Positions 17,159 to 26,142 of a DNA stretch of 64,000 nucleotides are shown piece by piece. The position numbers and the translations under genes are program-made. Every line of letters begins with the position of its first letter. Positions within the stretch are counted from its first letter, which is position 1. This DNA is from Christiangramia sediminis. GTDB taxonomy: Bacteria > Bacteroidota > Bacteroidia > Flavobacteriales > Flavobacteriaceae. The notes beneath the pieces were generated by a model. It made no database searches. It saw nothing but the letters and a program-made list of their open reading frames with translations, and had not been told where the DNA came from. The stretch lies in contig NZ_JAJBZG010000002.1 of NCBI RefSeq assembly GCF_020552705.1, positions 310,001 to 374,000 of the forward strand, written 5' to 3'.

Positions 17159-17659
17159 ATGGAAGATAAGAACAAACCAGATTGGACAAGCTTCACCGTT
17201 AATCTTCCTCTGGATCAACCAAAGGAAAAAATTATTAATTCCTGGATGTCCCAGAACGAACTTGAAAAATGGTTTCTAAAACTTGCAGAATTTAGAACTT
17301 CTAAGGGAGAGATTCGTAAAAGACAGGAAGTATTTCATCCCGGCGACACCTACAGGTGGCAATGGTTTGGCTGGCCGGAAAGCGTAGAAGAGCATGGAGA
17401 AATCTTAAAACCCAAAGAAGGTGAGTTTTTAAGATTCATTTTTGGTAAAGCAGGCACAGTTGCCGTTAAGATTGTTGAGGAGAACAAACAGACCGTATTA
17501 AAACTAACTCAGGAAAATATTCCTGTGGACGAACATTCTAAAATGAATTTTTACGTAGGTTGTAAAACAGGCTGGACCTTTTATATGCTGAATCTTAAAT
17601 CTAACCTTCAGTCCGGGCCCGATCTTAGAAATAAACGCAGTGAATTGCAGATGGACTGA
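17159..17659 (+). CDS. SRPBCC/AHSA1-like hydrophobic-ligand domain protein
   Basis: A 166-residue soluble protein of the START/AHSA1 helix-grip fold. The opening strand FTVNLPLDQPKEKIINSWM (about 12-30), the WFLKLAEF turn, and the strand series HPGDTYRWQWFGW and EFLRFIFG through TVLKLTQEN and the C-terminal helix (about 125-160, GCKTGWTFYMLNL) match family topology. Members bind small hydrophobic ligands; no specific role can be assigned. It is divergent from the VOC gene with about 50 bp between starts. Just after its stop is an 8-bp inverted repeat (17652-17659 and 17679-17686) with no T run. Confidence 0.78.
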   Translation: MEDKNKPDWTSFTVNLPLDQPKEKIINSWMSQNELEKWFLKLAEFRTSKGEIRKRQEVFHPGDTYRWQWFGWPESVEEHGEILKPKEGEFLRFIFGKAGTVAVKIVEENKQTVLKLTQENIPVDEHSKMNFYVGCKTGWTFYMLNLKSNLQSGPDLRNKRSELQMD

Positions 17660-17690
17660 TTTAGCTTACGTCTAAAATTCAGTCCACCCT

Positions 17691-17765
17691 ATGAAAATTA
17701 GAGAATTAGAACTTCTGATTTTTTTGGAATATTATAACTTTTCAAAAACTTCAAATCTTCTATAA
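17691..17765 (+). pseudogene. Possible remnant of a LysR-type regulator N-terminus
   Basis: A 24-codon frame, MKIRELELLIFLEYYNFSKT then SNLL and a stop, resembles the opening of the LysR helix-turn-helix domain (x-x-R-x-L-x-x-F...NFSKA-x-x-L). Nothing recognisable follows in any frame before the next gene at 17809. It may be a decayed fragment or chance. Confidence 0.2.
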
Positions 17766-17808
17766 AATTATAGATTTAGATTCCGAAAATTAACCTAACA
17801 GAATCTAG

Positions 17809-19095
17809 ATGAAAAAAGTTCTTGCAGTAATAGCAATACTTTTAATTGTATTCATTGTGCTTATTTACTGGTCGGTTTCCAGTACGAATAAAGAATTTAA
17901 AACCTGTGAAATAAAGAGTTTCGAAGACCTGGAAAATATCGATTTTAGAAAGCATGATTCTGTGTTGCTTGCTCCCAATAGTCTCTACGAAGGAAATATT
18001 CTGAAAGAATTTATGCAGGGAGAGAACTACAGAAAAACCTGGGCGACTCCTATTCAGTTTCCTATTGTATTTCTGGACACTTTAAAGGGCGGACTAACAA
18101 TTCTAAAAGAAGGAGGCGGAAAGCAAACTCATTCCCTCAAACTGGTAAATCCTCAAGGCATCACCTTTACCCTGAGGAGCGTAGCAAAAGATCCCCAAAA
18201 ATTAATTCCGGAAATAGCAGAAGATCTCGGTCTGGAAAATATTATAGTAGATGGGATTTCTGCACAACATCCTTATGGCGCTATTCTAGCCGCTAAACTT
18301 TCAGAAATTGTAGGTGTCTTACACACACATCCATCTATGTACTTTCTTCCAAAACAGGATTTGCTCGGAAAGTATAATGAGAAGTACGGGAACCGTTTAT
18401 ATCTCCTGGAATATGAAACTGAAAGTAAAAAGAACTGGACTTCTTACGAGAATGTAAATGAGATTATTGAAACAAAAGCCCTGCAGGAGCTAAAGCAAAA
18501 AGAAGGAAAGAATCTAAGTATAAACAGAGCGGCTTTGATAAGAACCCGTCTATTCGACCTGCTTATAGGAGATTGGGACCGGCATGCAGAACAATGGGGC
18601 TGGGTTTTAAAGGAAAACGAAGGTAAAATTGAAGCAATTCCTCTGGCCGGCGATCGCGATAACGCTTTTTTTAATCCTGGCGGGGTGATCCCTACCATCA
18701 TAACCAATAAAAATGTGGAACCGCTGGTAAGACCTTTCGAGATGAAAATTGATCATATGCCCGGGTTGGTGTATCCTTTCGACAGATATTTTCTTATAGA
18801 TACTCCAAAAGAGATTTATATAGAACAGGCCAAAGCGCTTCAAAATGCATTAACCAATGCCAAAATTGACGATTCTTTTAAAGTCTGGCCCAAAGAAATT
18901 TCAAAGCTAGACCGGGCAGAGATCAGTGAAAAGCTCAGAAGCAGAAGAGATCATCTCGTCGAATATGCCGAAGCATTTCAGTCTGTAATTCAGGAAAAAG
19001 GAAAGCTTAACGAAGCTCTAAAAGGATCGGAAAAAGCAGAAATTAGTCCCGAACTCCTCCCCTGTTTTGAATGTGGAGTAAATTCTTCAAATTAA
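17809..19095 (+). CDS. Membrane-anchored protein with Fam20/HipA-like kinase signature
   Basis: A 428-residue protein with one N-terminal membrane anchor (about 4-23), the rest probably periplasmic. The core has features of an atypical kinase fold: a glycine-rich segment GGGKQTHSL (102-110), a strand with FTLRS (120-124), a helix region, then LIGDWDRHAEQWGW (252-265) followed 16 residues later by LAGDRDNAF (279-287). The paired G-(N/D)-x-D-R-H and D-x-x-x-x-F motifs match in kind the catalytic loop and metal-binding motif of Fam20C and HipA. I also recall this domain at the C-terminus of some Bacteroidota surface metallophosphatases (knowledge, not checked). Function here is unproven; it could phosphorylate exported proteins or be a pseudokinase. 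A CFECG motif ends the chain. It stands alone ahead of a secreted esterase. Confidence 0.6.
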   Translation: MKKVLAVIAILLIVFIVLIYWSVSSTNKEFKTCEIKSFEDLENIDFRKHDSVLLAPNSLYEGNILKEFMQGENYRKTWATPIQFPIVFLDTLKGGLTILKEGGGKQTHSLKLVNPQGITFTLRSVAKDPQKLIPEIAEDLGLENIIVDGISAQHPYGAILAAKLSEIVGVLHTHPSMYFLPKQDLLGKYNEKYGNRLYLLEYETESKKNWTSYENVNEIIETKALQELKQKEGKNLSINRAALIRTRLFDLLIGDWDRHAEQWGWVLKENEGKIEAIPLAGDRDNAFFNPGGVIPTIITNKNVEPLVRPFEMKIDHMPGLVYPFDRYFLIDTPKEIYIEQAKALQNALTNAKIDDSFKVWPKEISKLDRAEISEKLRSRRDHLVEYAEAFQSVIQEKGKLNEALKGSEKAEISPELLPCFECGVNSSN

Positions 19096-19141
19096 TTTTT
19101 TAAGTTCTATTTTTGAAACAAGCATTTTAACCAGGCCATTC

Positions 19142-19948
19142 ATGAAGATAAAATTCACTTTTTTTATTCTAAGCATATTTATCAGCTTCAATTCAATTGC
19201 CCAAAGTACGGCTTCTTCAAATGTCAGCCATTTTGAAATTGAAGCGCCGCAGCTGGATATTATCAAAAAGATCTGGATCTATCTACCAAAAAGCTATAGC
19301 AATTCAGATAAAAGATATCCAGTGATCTATATGCACGATGCGCAAAATCTGTTCGATAACAAAACTTCTTTTGTGGGTGAATGGAAGGTAGATGAAGCTC
19401 TTGATAGTCCAGATTCTAAAGAAGCAATCATCGTGGGTATTGAACATGGCGGAGATAAAAGAATTGATGAATTAACTCCCTTTCCTCATGAAAAATATGG
19501 AGGAGGAAAAGCAAATGCCTATCTTGATTTTCTGCTTGAAAATTTGAAACCACATATTGACAGTACTTACAGAAGCTTACCGGGTTATGAAAATACCGGT
19601 ATTTTCGGTTCATCTTTAGGCGGACTTATCTCTTTCTACGCTGCTTTAAAATATCCGGAGAGCTTTGGGATGATTGGAGCCTACTCGCCTTCTTTCTGGT
19701 TCAATGATAAGATCTATGATTTTACTGAAGAAGCTGAATTAAACCCCAACACTAAATTTTACTTTTTAGCCGGTACTGCTGAATCTGAAGAGATGGTTCC
19801 TGACCTGAAAAAGATGATCGGTCTATTAATGGAAAAAGGAATGAAAACTGAAAATTTCAAGCTAAAGTACGTAGAAGGTGGCGAGCATAATGAAACGATG
19901 TGGAGCAAAAACTTTCCCGAAACCTATCTTTGGTTAATGCAGAAATAA
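19142..19948 (+). CDS. Secreted alpha/beta-hydrolase, enterochelin-esterase (IroE/Esterase D)-like
   Basis: A 268-residue exported esterase. The signal peptide spans about 1-20 (SFNSIAQ). The core shows YPVIYMHDAQNLF (about 59-71), the nucleophile elbow G156-S157-S158-L159-G160 with S158 as the probable nucleophile, and a C-terminal GGEHNETMW holding the likely catalytic histidine. The fold matches the putative-esterase family that includes siderophore esterases (Fes/IroE) and feruloyl or acetyl-xylan esterases. Its neighbours, a small NTF2-like secreted protein and a cupin, follow within 11 bp and 0 bp and probably share its transcript. Substrate not predictable. Confidence 0.82.
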   Translation: MKIKFTFFILSIFISFNSIAQSTASSNVSHFEIEAPQLDIIKKIWIYLPKSYSNSDKRYPVIYMHDAQNLFDNKTSFVGEWKVDEALDSPDSKEAIIVGIEHGGDKRIDELTPFPHEKYGGGKANAYLDFLLENLKPHIDSTYRSLPGYENTGIFGSSLGGLISFYAALKYPESFGMIGAYSPSFWFNDKIYDFTEEAELNPNTKFYFLAGTAESEEMVPDLKKMIGLLMEKGMKTENFKLKYVEGGEHNETMWSKNFPETYLWLMQK

Positions 19949-19958
19949 ATTATTCGAG

Positions 19959-20453
19959 ATGAAAAATATTCTTACCTGTCTAATCGCTCTTCATCTGTTC
20001 TATGCAATTTCTGCACAGGAAAGTCATGATTCCAATTTATTCAAACAACTCAAATCAAGAGATAGCCTGTTGTTTGATCTGGGATTCAATAAGTGTAAAA
20101 TTGAGGCATTTGAGATGTTTATAAGTGAAGATCTGGAATTCTATCACGACCAGGGCGGTTTAAGCAACAGTAAAGAAGATTTTTTAAATGCTGTTAAGAA
20201 AAATATTTGTGCAATTCCAGATAAGAAACCTATTAGAAAACTTATTCCTGAAAGCCTGGAAGTTTATCCTTTATATGAAAATGGTAAATTATATGGAGCG
20301 ATCCAGAAAGGGAATCACGATTTTTACATACAAGAACCAGATAAGGAAGTCTACAAAACCAGTTCGGCAAAATTCACCCATATTTGGATCCTTGTAAATA
20401 ATGAATGGATCTTAAAACGTGTTTTAAGTTACGATCACAAAAGTCCTGAATAA
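19959..20453 (+). CDS. Secreted NTF2-like (DUF4440) protein
   Basis: A 164-residue protein with a signal peptide (about 1-20, ending AISAQ) and an NTF2/SnoaL-type cone fold: LKSRDSLLFDLGFNKC (about 28-43), the SEDLEFYHDQGGLS strand-loop (about 52-65), a FLNAVKKNIC helix, and the final HIWILVNNEWILKRVLSYDHK strands. Such proteins may bind or isomerise small molecules, but this subgroup is uncharacterised. It lies 10 bp after the esterase and its stop is directly followed by the cupin ATG. Confidence 0.75.
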   Translation: MKNILTCLIALHLFYAISAQESHDSNLFKQLKSRDSLLFDLGFNKCKIEAFEMFISEDLEFYHDQGGLSNSKEDFLNAVKKNICAIPDKKPIRKLIPESLEVYPLYENGKLYGAIQKGNHDFYIQEPDKEVYKTSSAKFTHIWILVNNEWILKRVLSYDHKSPE

Positions 20454-20813
20454 ATGGAAAAAGTAAATGTAAATGAAAAATTTAAAATGTTCTCAGACCA
20501 CTGGAATCCAAGAATTGTGGGTGAACTTAATGGACAGCAGGTAAAACTGGCTAAACTTAAAGGCGAATTTATCTGGCACTCCCATGAAGCAGAAGATGAA
20601 ATGTTCTGGATCGTAAAAGGAAAGCTGAAAATTGAATTCAGAGATAGAACCGTGGAACTTCAGGAAAATGAATTTTTTATAGTGCCGCGTGGTGTTGAAC
20701 ACCGTCCCATTGCCGAAGAAGAAGTACAGGTAATGCTCTTTGAACCTGCTTCAACTCAACATACCGGAAAGGAAAAACATCAGCTTACCAATAATGATCA
20801 GAAACATCTTTAG
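20454..20813 (+). CDS. Small cupin-domain protein
   Basis: A single-domain cupin of 119 residues. Metal-site residues are seen in WHSHEAEDEMFWIVKGKLKIE: H41, H43 with E48, and the second histidine motif is FFIVPRGVEHRP (about 75-86). Such proteins can be dioxygenases, isomerases or binding proteins; no substrate is evident. Its ATG directly abuts the preceding stop (TAA-ATG), giving translational coupling with the esterase-NTF2 genes, which suggests a small metabolic unit. Confidence 0.82.
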   Translation: MEKVNVNEKFKMFSDHWNPRIVGELNGQQVKLAKLKGEFIWHSHEAEDEMFWIVKGKLKIEFRDRTVELQENEFFIVPRGVEHRPIAEEEVQVMLFEPASTQHTGKEKHQLTNNDQKHL

Positions 20814-20909
20814 ACTATTCGATAATCTCAGAATATAGATAATTACTTCCATTTTTTGTATATTCAACTGAGCTTAAACCAACCAATTAGTTAACTAACA
20901 CTACAGAAA

Positions 20910-22814
20910 ATGAAAAAAATTAATTTCTTATTTCTTCTCTTTGCCGCAGGCCTTTTTGCGCAAGATCAGGAAAAACCAAAAGAGTACAGTATTGAACAAT
21001 TTTACGAAAATACCCGCATTGGTGGCGGAAGCTTCTCGGCTGACGAATCTAAACTTCTAATTAGCAGCGATAAATCTGGGATCTTCAATCTTTTTGAGAT
21101 CAATATTGCTGATGGCACTCAAACTGCAGTCACCAATTCTAAAGAAGAATCTTTCTTTGCGGTAGATTATGTCCCTAATAGTGAGAATATACTTTATTCC
21201 GCAGATAAGGGTGGGAATGAGATAGATCATATCTATCTTCTAAAACCAGATGGGACCTCAAAAGACCTAACCCCGGGAGAAAATGAAAAAGCAAATTTTG
21301 CAGGCTGGAGTGGAGACAAACAATACATGTATTATCTCTCGAATAAAAGAAATCCACAATTTTTCGATCTCTATAGAATGAAAACAGGTGTGTGGGAACC
21401 GGAATTACTTTATGAAAATACAGAAGGTTATTCAGTTTCAGGCATTTCAGCATCAGGAAAACATCTCGCGCTGGCAAAACCGATCACTACCAGCGAAAAT
21501 AAACTCTTTTTACTGAACAGGGAGAATGGGGAAATGACCGAAATTTCCAAACCCGGTTTTAATTACAGTCCAACCGGTTTCAATAAAGATGAAACAGAAC
21601 TTTATTATACCACCAATCATGGAGGGGAATTCAGCCGATTAATGTCTTTCAACTTAGAGAGCAAAGAATCTAAAGTTATTTATGAGACCAACTGGGACGT
21701 AATGTACAGTAACCTTAGCGAAAATGACACTTATAGAGTCATTGCCATAAATGAAGATGGAGCAAATAAACTAATTCTTTGGGAAAACGCAACTAAAACG
21801 CCCATGGAGCTTCCCGAAATAAAAGATGGCAACATCGTGTCTGCCAGTTTTTCTGAAAGTGAAGATCTTTTAAGGCTCACCGTGGGAACTTCAAAAACTC
21901 CCAATAATATTTATGTTTATAATATAAAGACCAAAGAACTTAAAAAACTCACCAGCACTCTAAACCCTGAAATTGATCCTAATGATCTTGTTTCAGCAGA
22001 AGTGGTGAGATATAAATCTTTTGACGGACTCGAAATTCCAGCAATTTATTATAACCCACTAAATGCTACTGCCGATAATAAGAAACCTGCATTAGTTTGG
22101 GTCCACGGCGGTCCCGGCGGACAATCCCGAGTTGGATATTCTGCTTTAATCCAATACCTGGTAAATCACGGTTATGCGGTTCTAGCGGTTAATAACCGAG
22201 GTAGCAGCGGGTATGGCGCTAGTTTTTATAAGATGGATGATAAGAACCACGGGGAAAAAGACCTTCAGGATGTCATTTATGGAAAAAAATGGCTGGAATC
22301 CCAGGATTACATTAATAAAGACCAGATCGGAATTATTGGCGGAAGTTATGGCGGATATATGACCATGGCCGCTATGACTTTTGAACCAGATGAATTTGAG
22401 GTAGGCGTGAATATTTTTGGGGTAACTAACTGGTTGAGAACCCTGAGATCTATTCCGCCATACTGGGAATCCTTTAAGAACGCTTTGTATGAAGAATTAG
22501 GAGATCCCACCACCAAGGATTCTATTAGACTTAGAAAAATCTCTCCCCTTTTCCATGCTGAAAATGTAAAAAATCCAATCATGGTATTACAGGGAGCTAA
22601 TGATCCGCGTGTGCTACAGGTTGAATCTGATGAAATAGTAGAAGCTGTAAAAGCAAATGATGTTCCTGTGGAATACATGGTATTTCCTGATGAAGGACAT
22701 GGTTTTATTAAAAAAGAAAATGAGATAAAAGGCTATAGACAAATCCTGAGCTTTCTTGATAAGTATTTACGGGATGAAGATGTATCTATGCCTGAAAAAG
22801 CATTAAAAGATTAA
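20910..22814 (+). CDS. Secreted S9-family prolyl oligopeptidase / acylaminoacyl-peptidase
   Basis: A 634-residue exported serine peptidase. A signal peptide (about 1-17, GLFAQ) is followed by a beta-propeller (about 25-365, WD40-like PD40 repeats) and a C-terminal alpha/beta-hydrolase domain (about 375-630). The catalytic triad can be read directly: S479 in GGSYGGYM, D565 in GANDPRV, H597 in DEGHGF. Such enzymes cleave peptides, often after proline or alanine, or release acylated residues; they usually act in the periplasm. It has its own upstream region of about 100 bp and no operon partners in the same direction except the MFS gene 63 bp on. Confidence 0.92.
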   Translation: MKKINFLFLLFAAGLFAQDQEKPKEYSIEQFYENTRIGGGSFSADESKLLISSDKSGIFNLFEINIADGTQTAVTNSKEESFFAVDYVPNSENILYSADKGGNEIDHIYLLKPDGTSKDLTPGENEKANFAGWSGDKQYMYYLSNKRNPQFFDLYRMKTGVWEPELLYENTEGYSVSGISASGKHLALAKPITTSENKLFLLNRENGEMTEISKPGFNYSPTGFNKDETELYYTTNHGGEFSRLMSFNLESKESKVIYETNWDVMYSNLSENDTYRVIAINEDGANKLILWENATKTPMELPEIKDGNIVSASFSESEDLLRLTVGTSKTPNNIYVYNIKTKELKKLTSTLNPEIDPNDLVSAEVVRYKSFDGLEIPAIYYNPLNATADNKKPALVWVHGGPGGQSRVGYSALIQYLVNHGYAVLAVNNRGSSGYGASFYKMDDKNHGEKDLQDVIYGKKWLESQDYINKDQIGIIGGSYGGYMTMAAMTFEPDEFEVGVNIFGVTNWLRTLRSIPPYWESFKNALYEELGDPTTKDSIRLRKISPLFHAENVKNPIMVLQGANDPRVLQVESDEIVEAVKANDVPVEYMVFPDEGHGFIKKENEIKGYRQILSFLDKYLRDEDVSMPEKALKD

Positions 22815-22877
22815 TTTAGCGGGATAGCTAAAGCAAATGAAACAGGTAATATCCAGTAAGAACATAATTTCAAATTT

Positions 22878-24062
22878 TTGAAAATACCTTCCCGGATATT
22901 GCCTGTTATCGTTTTTGCGCAATTCTGTTGCACCTCTTTATGGTTTGCAGGCAATGCGGTAATGCCAGACCTTCTTAGGGAATTCACCCTTGATCCTGAT
23001 GCTCTTGGCCATTTAACATCTGCAGTTCAGTTTGGATTTATTGCCGGAACCTTAAGTTTTGCCTTTCTTACTATTTCAGACAGGTTTTCACCTTCAAAAG
23101 TTTTCTTTTTTTGCGCTATAGCAGGAGCTATTTTTAACCTGGGCGCCTTATTTGAAAACAATAATCTTTTCAGTTTATTATTACTCCGTTTTTTTACCGG
23201 TTTTGCACTGGCAGGTATTTATCCTGTGGGAATGAAGATCGCTGCAGATTACTTTGAAAAAGGCCTGGGCAGATCGCTGGGTTACCTGGTAGGGGCATTG
23301 GTTTTGGGAACGGCATTCCCACATCTATTAAAAGAAGTTTCAGGAAATAATGATCTTGAGTGGAGATATGTCATTTACCTCACTTCTACTCTGGCGGTTA
23401 CCGGAGGAATTTTAATCTTGATGTTAGTACCCAATGGGCCATTTCGCACAGCTCGGAAAATCCCAGATCCCGGTCTCATTTTTAAAATATTTAAAAAGTC
23501 GAACTTTCGTTCAGCTGCATTTGGGTATTTCGGGCATATGTGGGAATTATACGCATTCTGGGCCTTTATTCCGGTAATACTGGCCTTTTATAAAAACCTT
23601 CATCCCGAGGTGGATTTCAGTATTCCCTTTCTATCGTTCCTCGTAATTGGTCTTGGAGGAATTGGCTGCATCTTAGGAGGGTTCATTTCCGAAAAGAAAG
23701 GAGTAAAAATAACGGCAGGTTCAGCACTTTTTCTATCCGGACTTTGCTGCCTTATCTCACCATTGATTTTTTACTTAAGTTCAGAATATATACTTTTTGC
23801 ATTTTTAATATTCTGGGGTTTGGTGGTAGTAGCTGATTCTCCTCTCTTCTCTACCCTTGTCGCCCAAAACGCTTCTGCTGAATCCAGGGGTACCGCGTTG
23901 ACGATCGTAAATTGTATTGGTTTTAGCATTACTATTTTCAGTATTCAATTAGTGACCTACCTAATGGGATTTTTATCTCCGGCATATATTTTCCTCTTTT
24001 TGGCCCTGGGACCTGCATTTGGATTAGTAGCACTTTTCAAAAGTAAAAGTGCCGTAAAATGA
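22878..24062 (+). CDS. MFS transporter
   Basis: A 394-residue inner-membrane carrier with 12 predicted helices in two halves. The first half opens FAQFCCTSLWFAGNAVMPDLL and has the loop-2/3 SDRFSPSKVF region typical of MFS proteins; the second half starts near residue 205 (FKKSNFRSAAFGYFGHMW). The start is TTG at 22878 with no ATG before the hydrophobic N-terminus. It resembles nitrate/cyanate or drug-type MFS carriers in length, but substrate is unknown. It follows the S9 peptidase by 63 bp. Confidence 0.85.
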   Translation: MKIPSRILPVIVFAQFCCTSLWFAGNAVMPDLLREFTLDPDALGHLTSAVQFGFIAGTLSFAFLTISDRFSPSKVFFFCAIAGAIFNLGALFENNNLFSLLLLRFFTGFALAGIYPVGMKIAADYFEKGLGRSLGYLVGALVLGTAFPHLLKEVSGNNDLEWRYVIYLTSTLAVTGGILILMLVPNGPFRTARKIPDPGLIFKIFKKSNFRSAAFGYFGHMWELYAFWAFIPVILAFYKNLHPEVDFSIPFLSFLVIGLGGIGCILGGFISEKKGVKITAGSALFLSGLCCLISPLIFYLSSEYILFAFLIFWGLVVVADSPLFSTLVAQNASAESRGTALTIVNCIGFSITIFSIQLVTYLMGFLSPAYIFLFLALGPAFGLVALFKSKSAVK

Positions 24063-24096
24063 TTAAATTCATAGGAAACTCATTAATTAAGACCCT

Positions 24097-24551
24097 ATGA
24101 AAATTGAGGCCGATTCTCCAGAAGAATATATCAGCAAGGTTCCTGAAGAAAGAACAGCGCAAATGAATAAGCTACGGGCTGAATTAAAAATAATCTTCCG
24201 GAAGGTTTTGAGGAAAGAATGAGTTACGGAATGATTGGTTATGTGATTCCGCATTCCATTTACCCGGAAGGCTATCATTGTGATCCATTACTCCCGCTTC
24301 CGTTTATGAACCTGGCCTCTCAAAAGAATTATATTGCCGTTTACCATTCAGGAGTATATGCTAATAAAGAAATGCATGATTGGTTTGTGAGTGAATATAT
24401 AAAGAGAACTGGTAAAAAACCCGATATGGGCAAAAGTTGCCTCAGACTCAAAAACATGGACAATATTCCATTTGAATTGATCGGGGAGCTCTCTTCAAAA
24501 ATAAGCCCGCAGCAATGGATATCTACCTATGAGAAAGCTATAAAAAAGTAG
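24097..24551 (+). pseudogene. DUF1801 protein gene broken by a one-base deletion
   Basis: The frame from ATG 24097 (MKIEADSPEEYISKVPEERT) stops at 24220-24222, while the matching C-terminal part (MSYGMIGYVIPHSIYPEGYH onward) runs in another frame to 24551. If one A were added to the A5 run at 24186-24190 the two join into one DUF1801 protein: the frame then reads NNLPEGFEERMSYG. Homologues have this uninterrupted. So either the gene is a pseudogene, it uses programmed slippage, or the base is an assembly error. DUF1801 proteins are small proteins of unknown function with an iron-chaperone (frataxin-like, YdhG) fold. Confidence 0.75.
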
Positions 24552-24869
24552 ATTTATTAAATCTTAAATGAATGGGAATATATACCATTTTTCAATCCTT
24601 GTGTAGAAGCCAAGGAAAGAATATGAGGAATATTTCCTGAGAAAACTTTGAAAAAGATAGACAAGGTGGCAGACGCTTATAAGAAATTTATTCTTTTAAA
24701 ATGAAATTATCAGAGTTATAGCCTGAATTAGCTCATATCCTTATGTAGAGCGGTTCCCAGTTGTTAAAGCTTCATTAAGAATTAATTTCAGCATCATAAA
24801 ATTATGGAAGTCCCAAATTATAGGCATAGCCTTTGCACTATAAGTATCAAACATTAAAATTATAGAAAA
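24552..24869. other. Intergenic stretch with a coding-like remnant
   Basis: About 320 bp with no intact gene. One frame (roughly 24634-24704) reads PEKTLKKIDKVADAYKKFIL and then stops; it looks like a real C-terminus but has no start and stops lie close upstream, so it may be a relic of a decayed gene. A promoter-like word TAGCCTTTG at 24826-24834 (one base longer than the -7 consensus) lies ahead of the DUF4168 gene. Confidence 0.35.
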
Positions 24870-25334
24870 ATGAAGAAGTTTTTTAGTAGTCTGTTATTTG
24901 TAGTCGCTGTAGGAACGGCATCAGTAACGGCCCAATCTACAACAATACCACAACAACAGGAATCAATTGAAGTAAGTGATGCTGAACTGACTCAATTTGC
25001 TGAAGTTTTTCAGAAAATGAGAATGATGAACCAGGAAGCTCAAAAGGAAATGATGGCAACGGTTCAAAATGAAGATTTTGAACTTGAAAGATTCAATGAG
25101 ATTCATCAGGCTGAAATGGATCCAAATAAGGAAGTAGAAACTTCTGCTGAAGAAGACAAGAAATATAAGGCTGTAGTTTCTGAACTTGAAAAAATGCAAC
25201 CTGAATTCCAGAAAAAGATGCAGGCAGTGATCACTGAAAGTGATCTAAGTATGGAAAGATATCAGCAATTAGCTATGGCCCTAAGGTCTGATGCTGAACT
25301 TCAGCAAAGACTTCAGGAAATTATGAAGAGCTAG
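24870..25334 (+). CDS. Secreted DUF4168 domain protein
   Basis: A 154-residue periplasmic helical protein. Signal peptide about 1-21 (SVTAQ); the rest is charged and helical, with two related segments: VSDAELTQFAEVFQKMRMMN (about 35-54) and a second similar region ending SMERYQQLAMALRSD (about 131-145), as in DUF4168. Function unknown; members are abundant stress-type proteins in some bacteria. It is followed by a strong terminator, so it is monocistronic. Confidence 0.8.
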   Translation: MKKFFSSLLFVVAVGTASVTAQSTTIPQQQESIEVSDAELTQFAEVFQKMRMMNQEAQKEMMATVQNEDFELERFNEIHQAEMDPNKEVETSAEEDKKYKAVVSELEKMQPEFQKKMQAVITESDLSMERYQQLAMALRSDAELQQRLQEIMKS

Positions 25335-25357
25335 AGCTTTTAAATATTACGATTTAG

Positions 25358-25390
25358 AAAGCAGGTTTTAAAACCTGCTTTTTTTGTTTT
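25358..25390 (+). terminator. Rho-independent terminator after DUF4168 gene
   Basis: Perfect 12-bp inverted repeat AAAGCAGGTTTT (25358-25369) and AAAACCTGCTTT (25370-25381), with a T-rich tail through 25390. Confidence 0.85.
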
Positions 25391-25482
25391 TAATATGGAA
25401 GACCTATAATTTAAGTCTATTTTAAAACTTGAAAATCCTTAAGGCATCAATTTTGTCGTATTTTGGTAAGTAATTAATTAAT

Positions 25483-26142
25483 ATGGTGAGCCTTTACACA
25501 AAAACATTTTTTGTATTCTTTTTTTTGATTTCTCTACCGGCTTGCTATGCCCAGCAATCAACCATGCAACAAAAAGATAGTTTAGAATTTAGCAATAAAA
25601 TTGTACCCGATATAATCTGGCGGGAAACCTATGTAGCTCTTTCTCATTATCCTGAATTAAAAGATACTCCCATTGAAATTAGGTTTAAGAAAAATATAAA
25701 AAAGTCTTTTATGCAGGCTCAGCCAAAAATTAGCGGACTTTTTAAAAATCGTAAGAATAGAAGTTACTTTATCTTCATCAACGAAAAATTCAAAATCGAA
25801 GATGAAATATTTGATGTCACTACCGTACCCTCAGAGGTATTAATTGGATGGATAGGGCATGAATTAGGTCATATCATGGATTATAGAGATAGATCTGCCC
25901 TTGACCTCATGTGGTTTGGAGTAAAGTATGTGACTTCAAAAAATTACATTCGGGAAGCTGAAAGAGCGGCAGATACTTATGCTGTTAATCATGGCCTGGG
26001 TGAAAACATCATAGCCACTAAAGATTTTATTTTAAATCATTCGAAACTTTCAGACACCTACAAGAATAGAATTGAAGACCTCTACCTCTCACAGGAAGAG
26101 ATCATGGTTCTAATCGATGAAATTCATGAAGAAACAGATTAA
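25483..26142 (+). CDS. Secreted zinc metalloprotease-like protein (gluzincin HELGH)
   Basis: A 219-residue exported protein with a signal peptide (about 1-23) and a zinc-peptidase signature: H126-E127-L-G-H130, and E160 with D164 in REAERAAD 30 residues on, the arrangement expected for a gluzincin's third ligand. The MDYRDRSALDLMWFG loop between them lies about where membrane-associated M48-like proteins interact with the membrane. No other known family was recognised, so it is annotated by motif. The stop overlaps the convergent GH3-family gene by four bases. Confidence 0.7.
   Translation: MVSLYTKTFFVFFFLISLPACYAQQSTMQQKDSLEFSNKIVPDIIWRETYVALSHYPELKDTPIEIRFKKNIKKSFMQAQPKISGLFKNRKNRSYFIFINEKFKIEDEIFDVTTVPSEVLIGWIGHELGHIMDYRDRSALDLMWFGVKYVTSKNYIREAERAADTYAVNHGLGENIIATKDFILNHSKLSDTYKNRIEDLYLSQEEIMVLIDEIHEETD

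Noticed and set aside
17652-17686. 8-bp inverted repeat after the SRPBCC gene as a terminator
   Set aside because: The loop is long (19 bases) and no T run follows.
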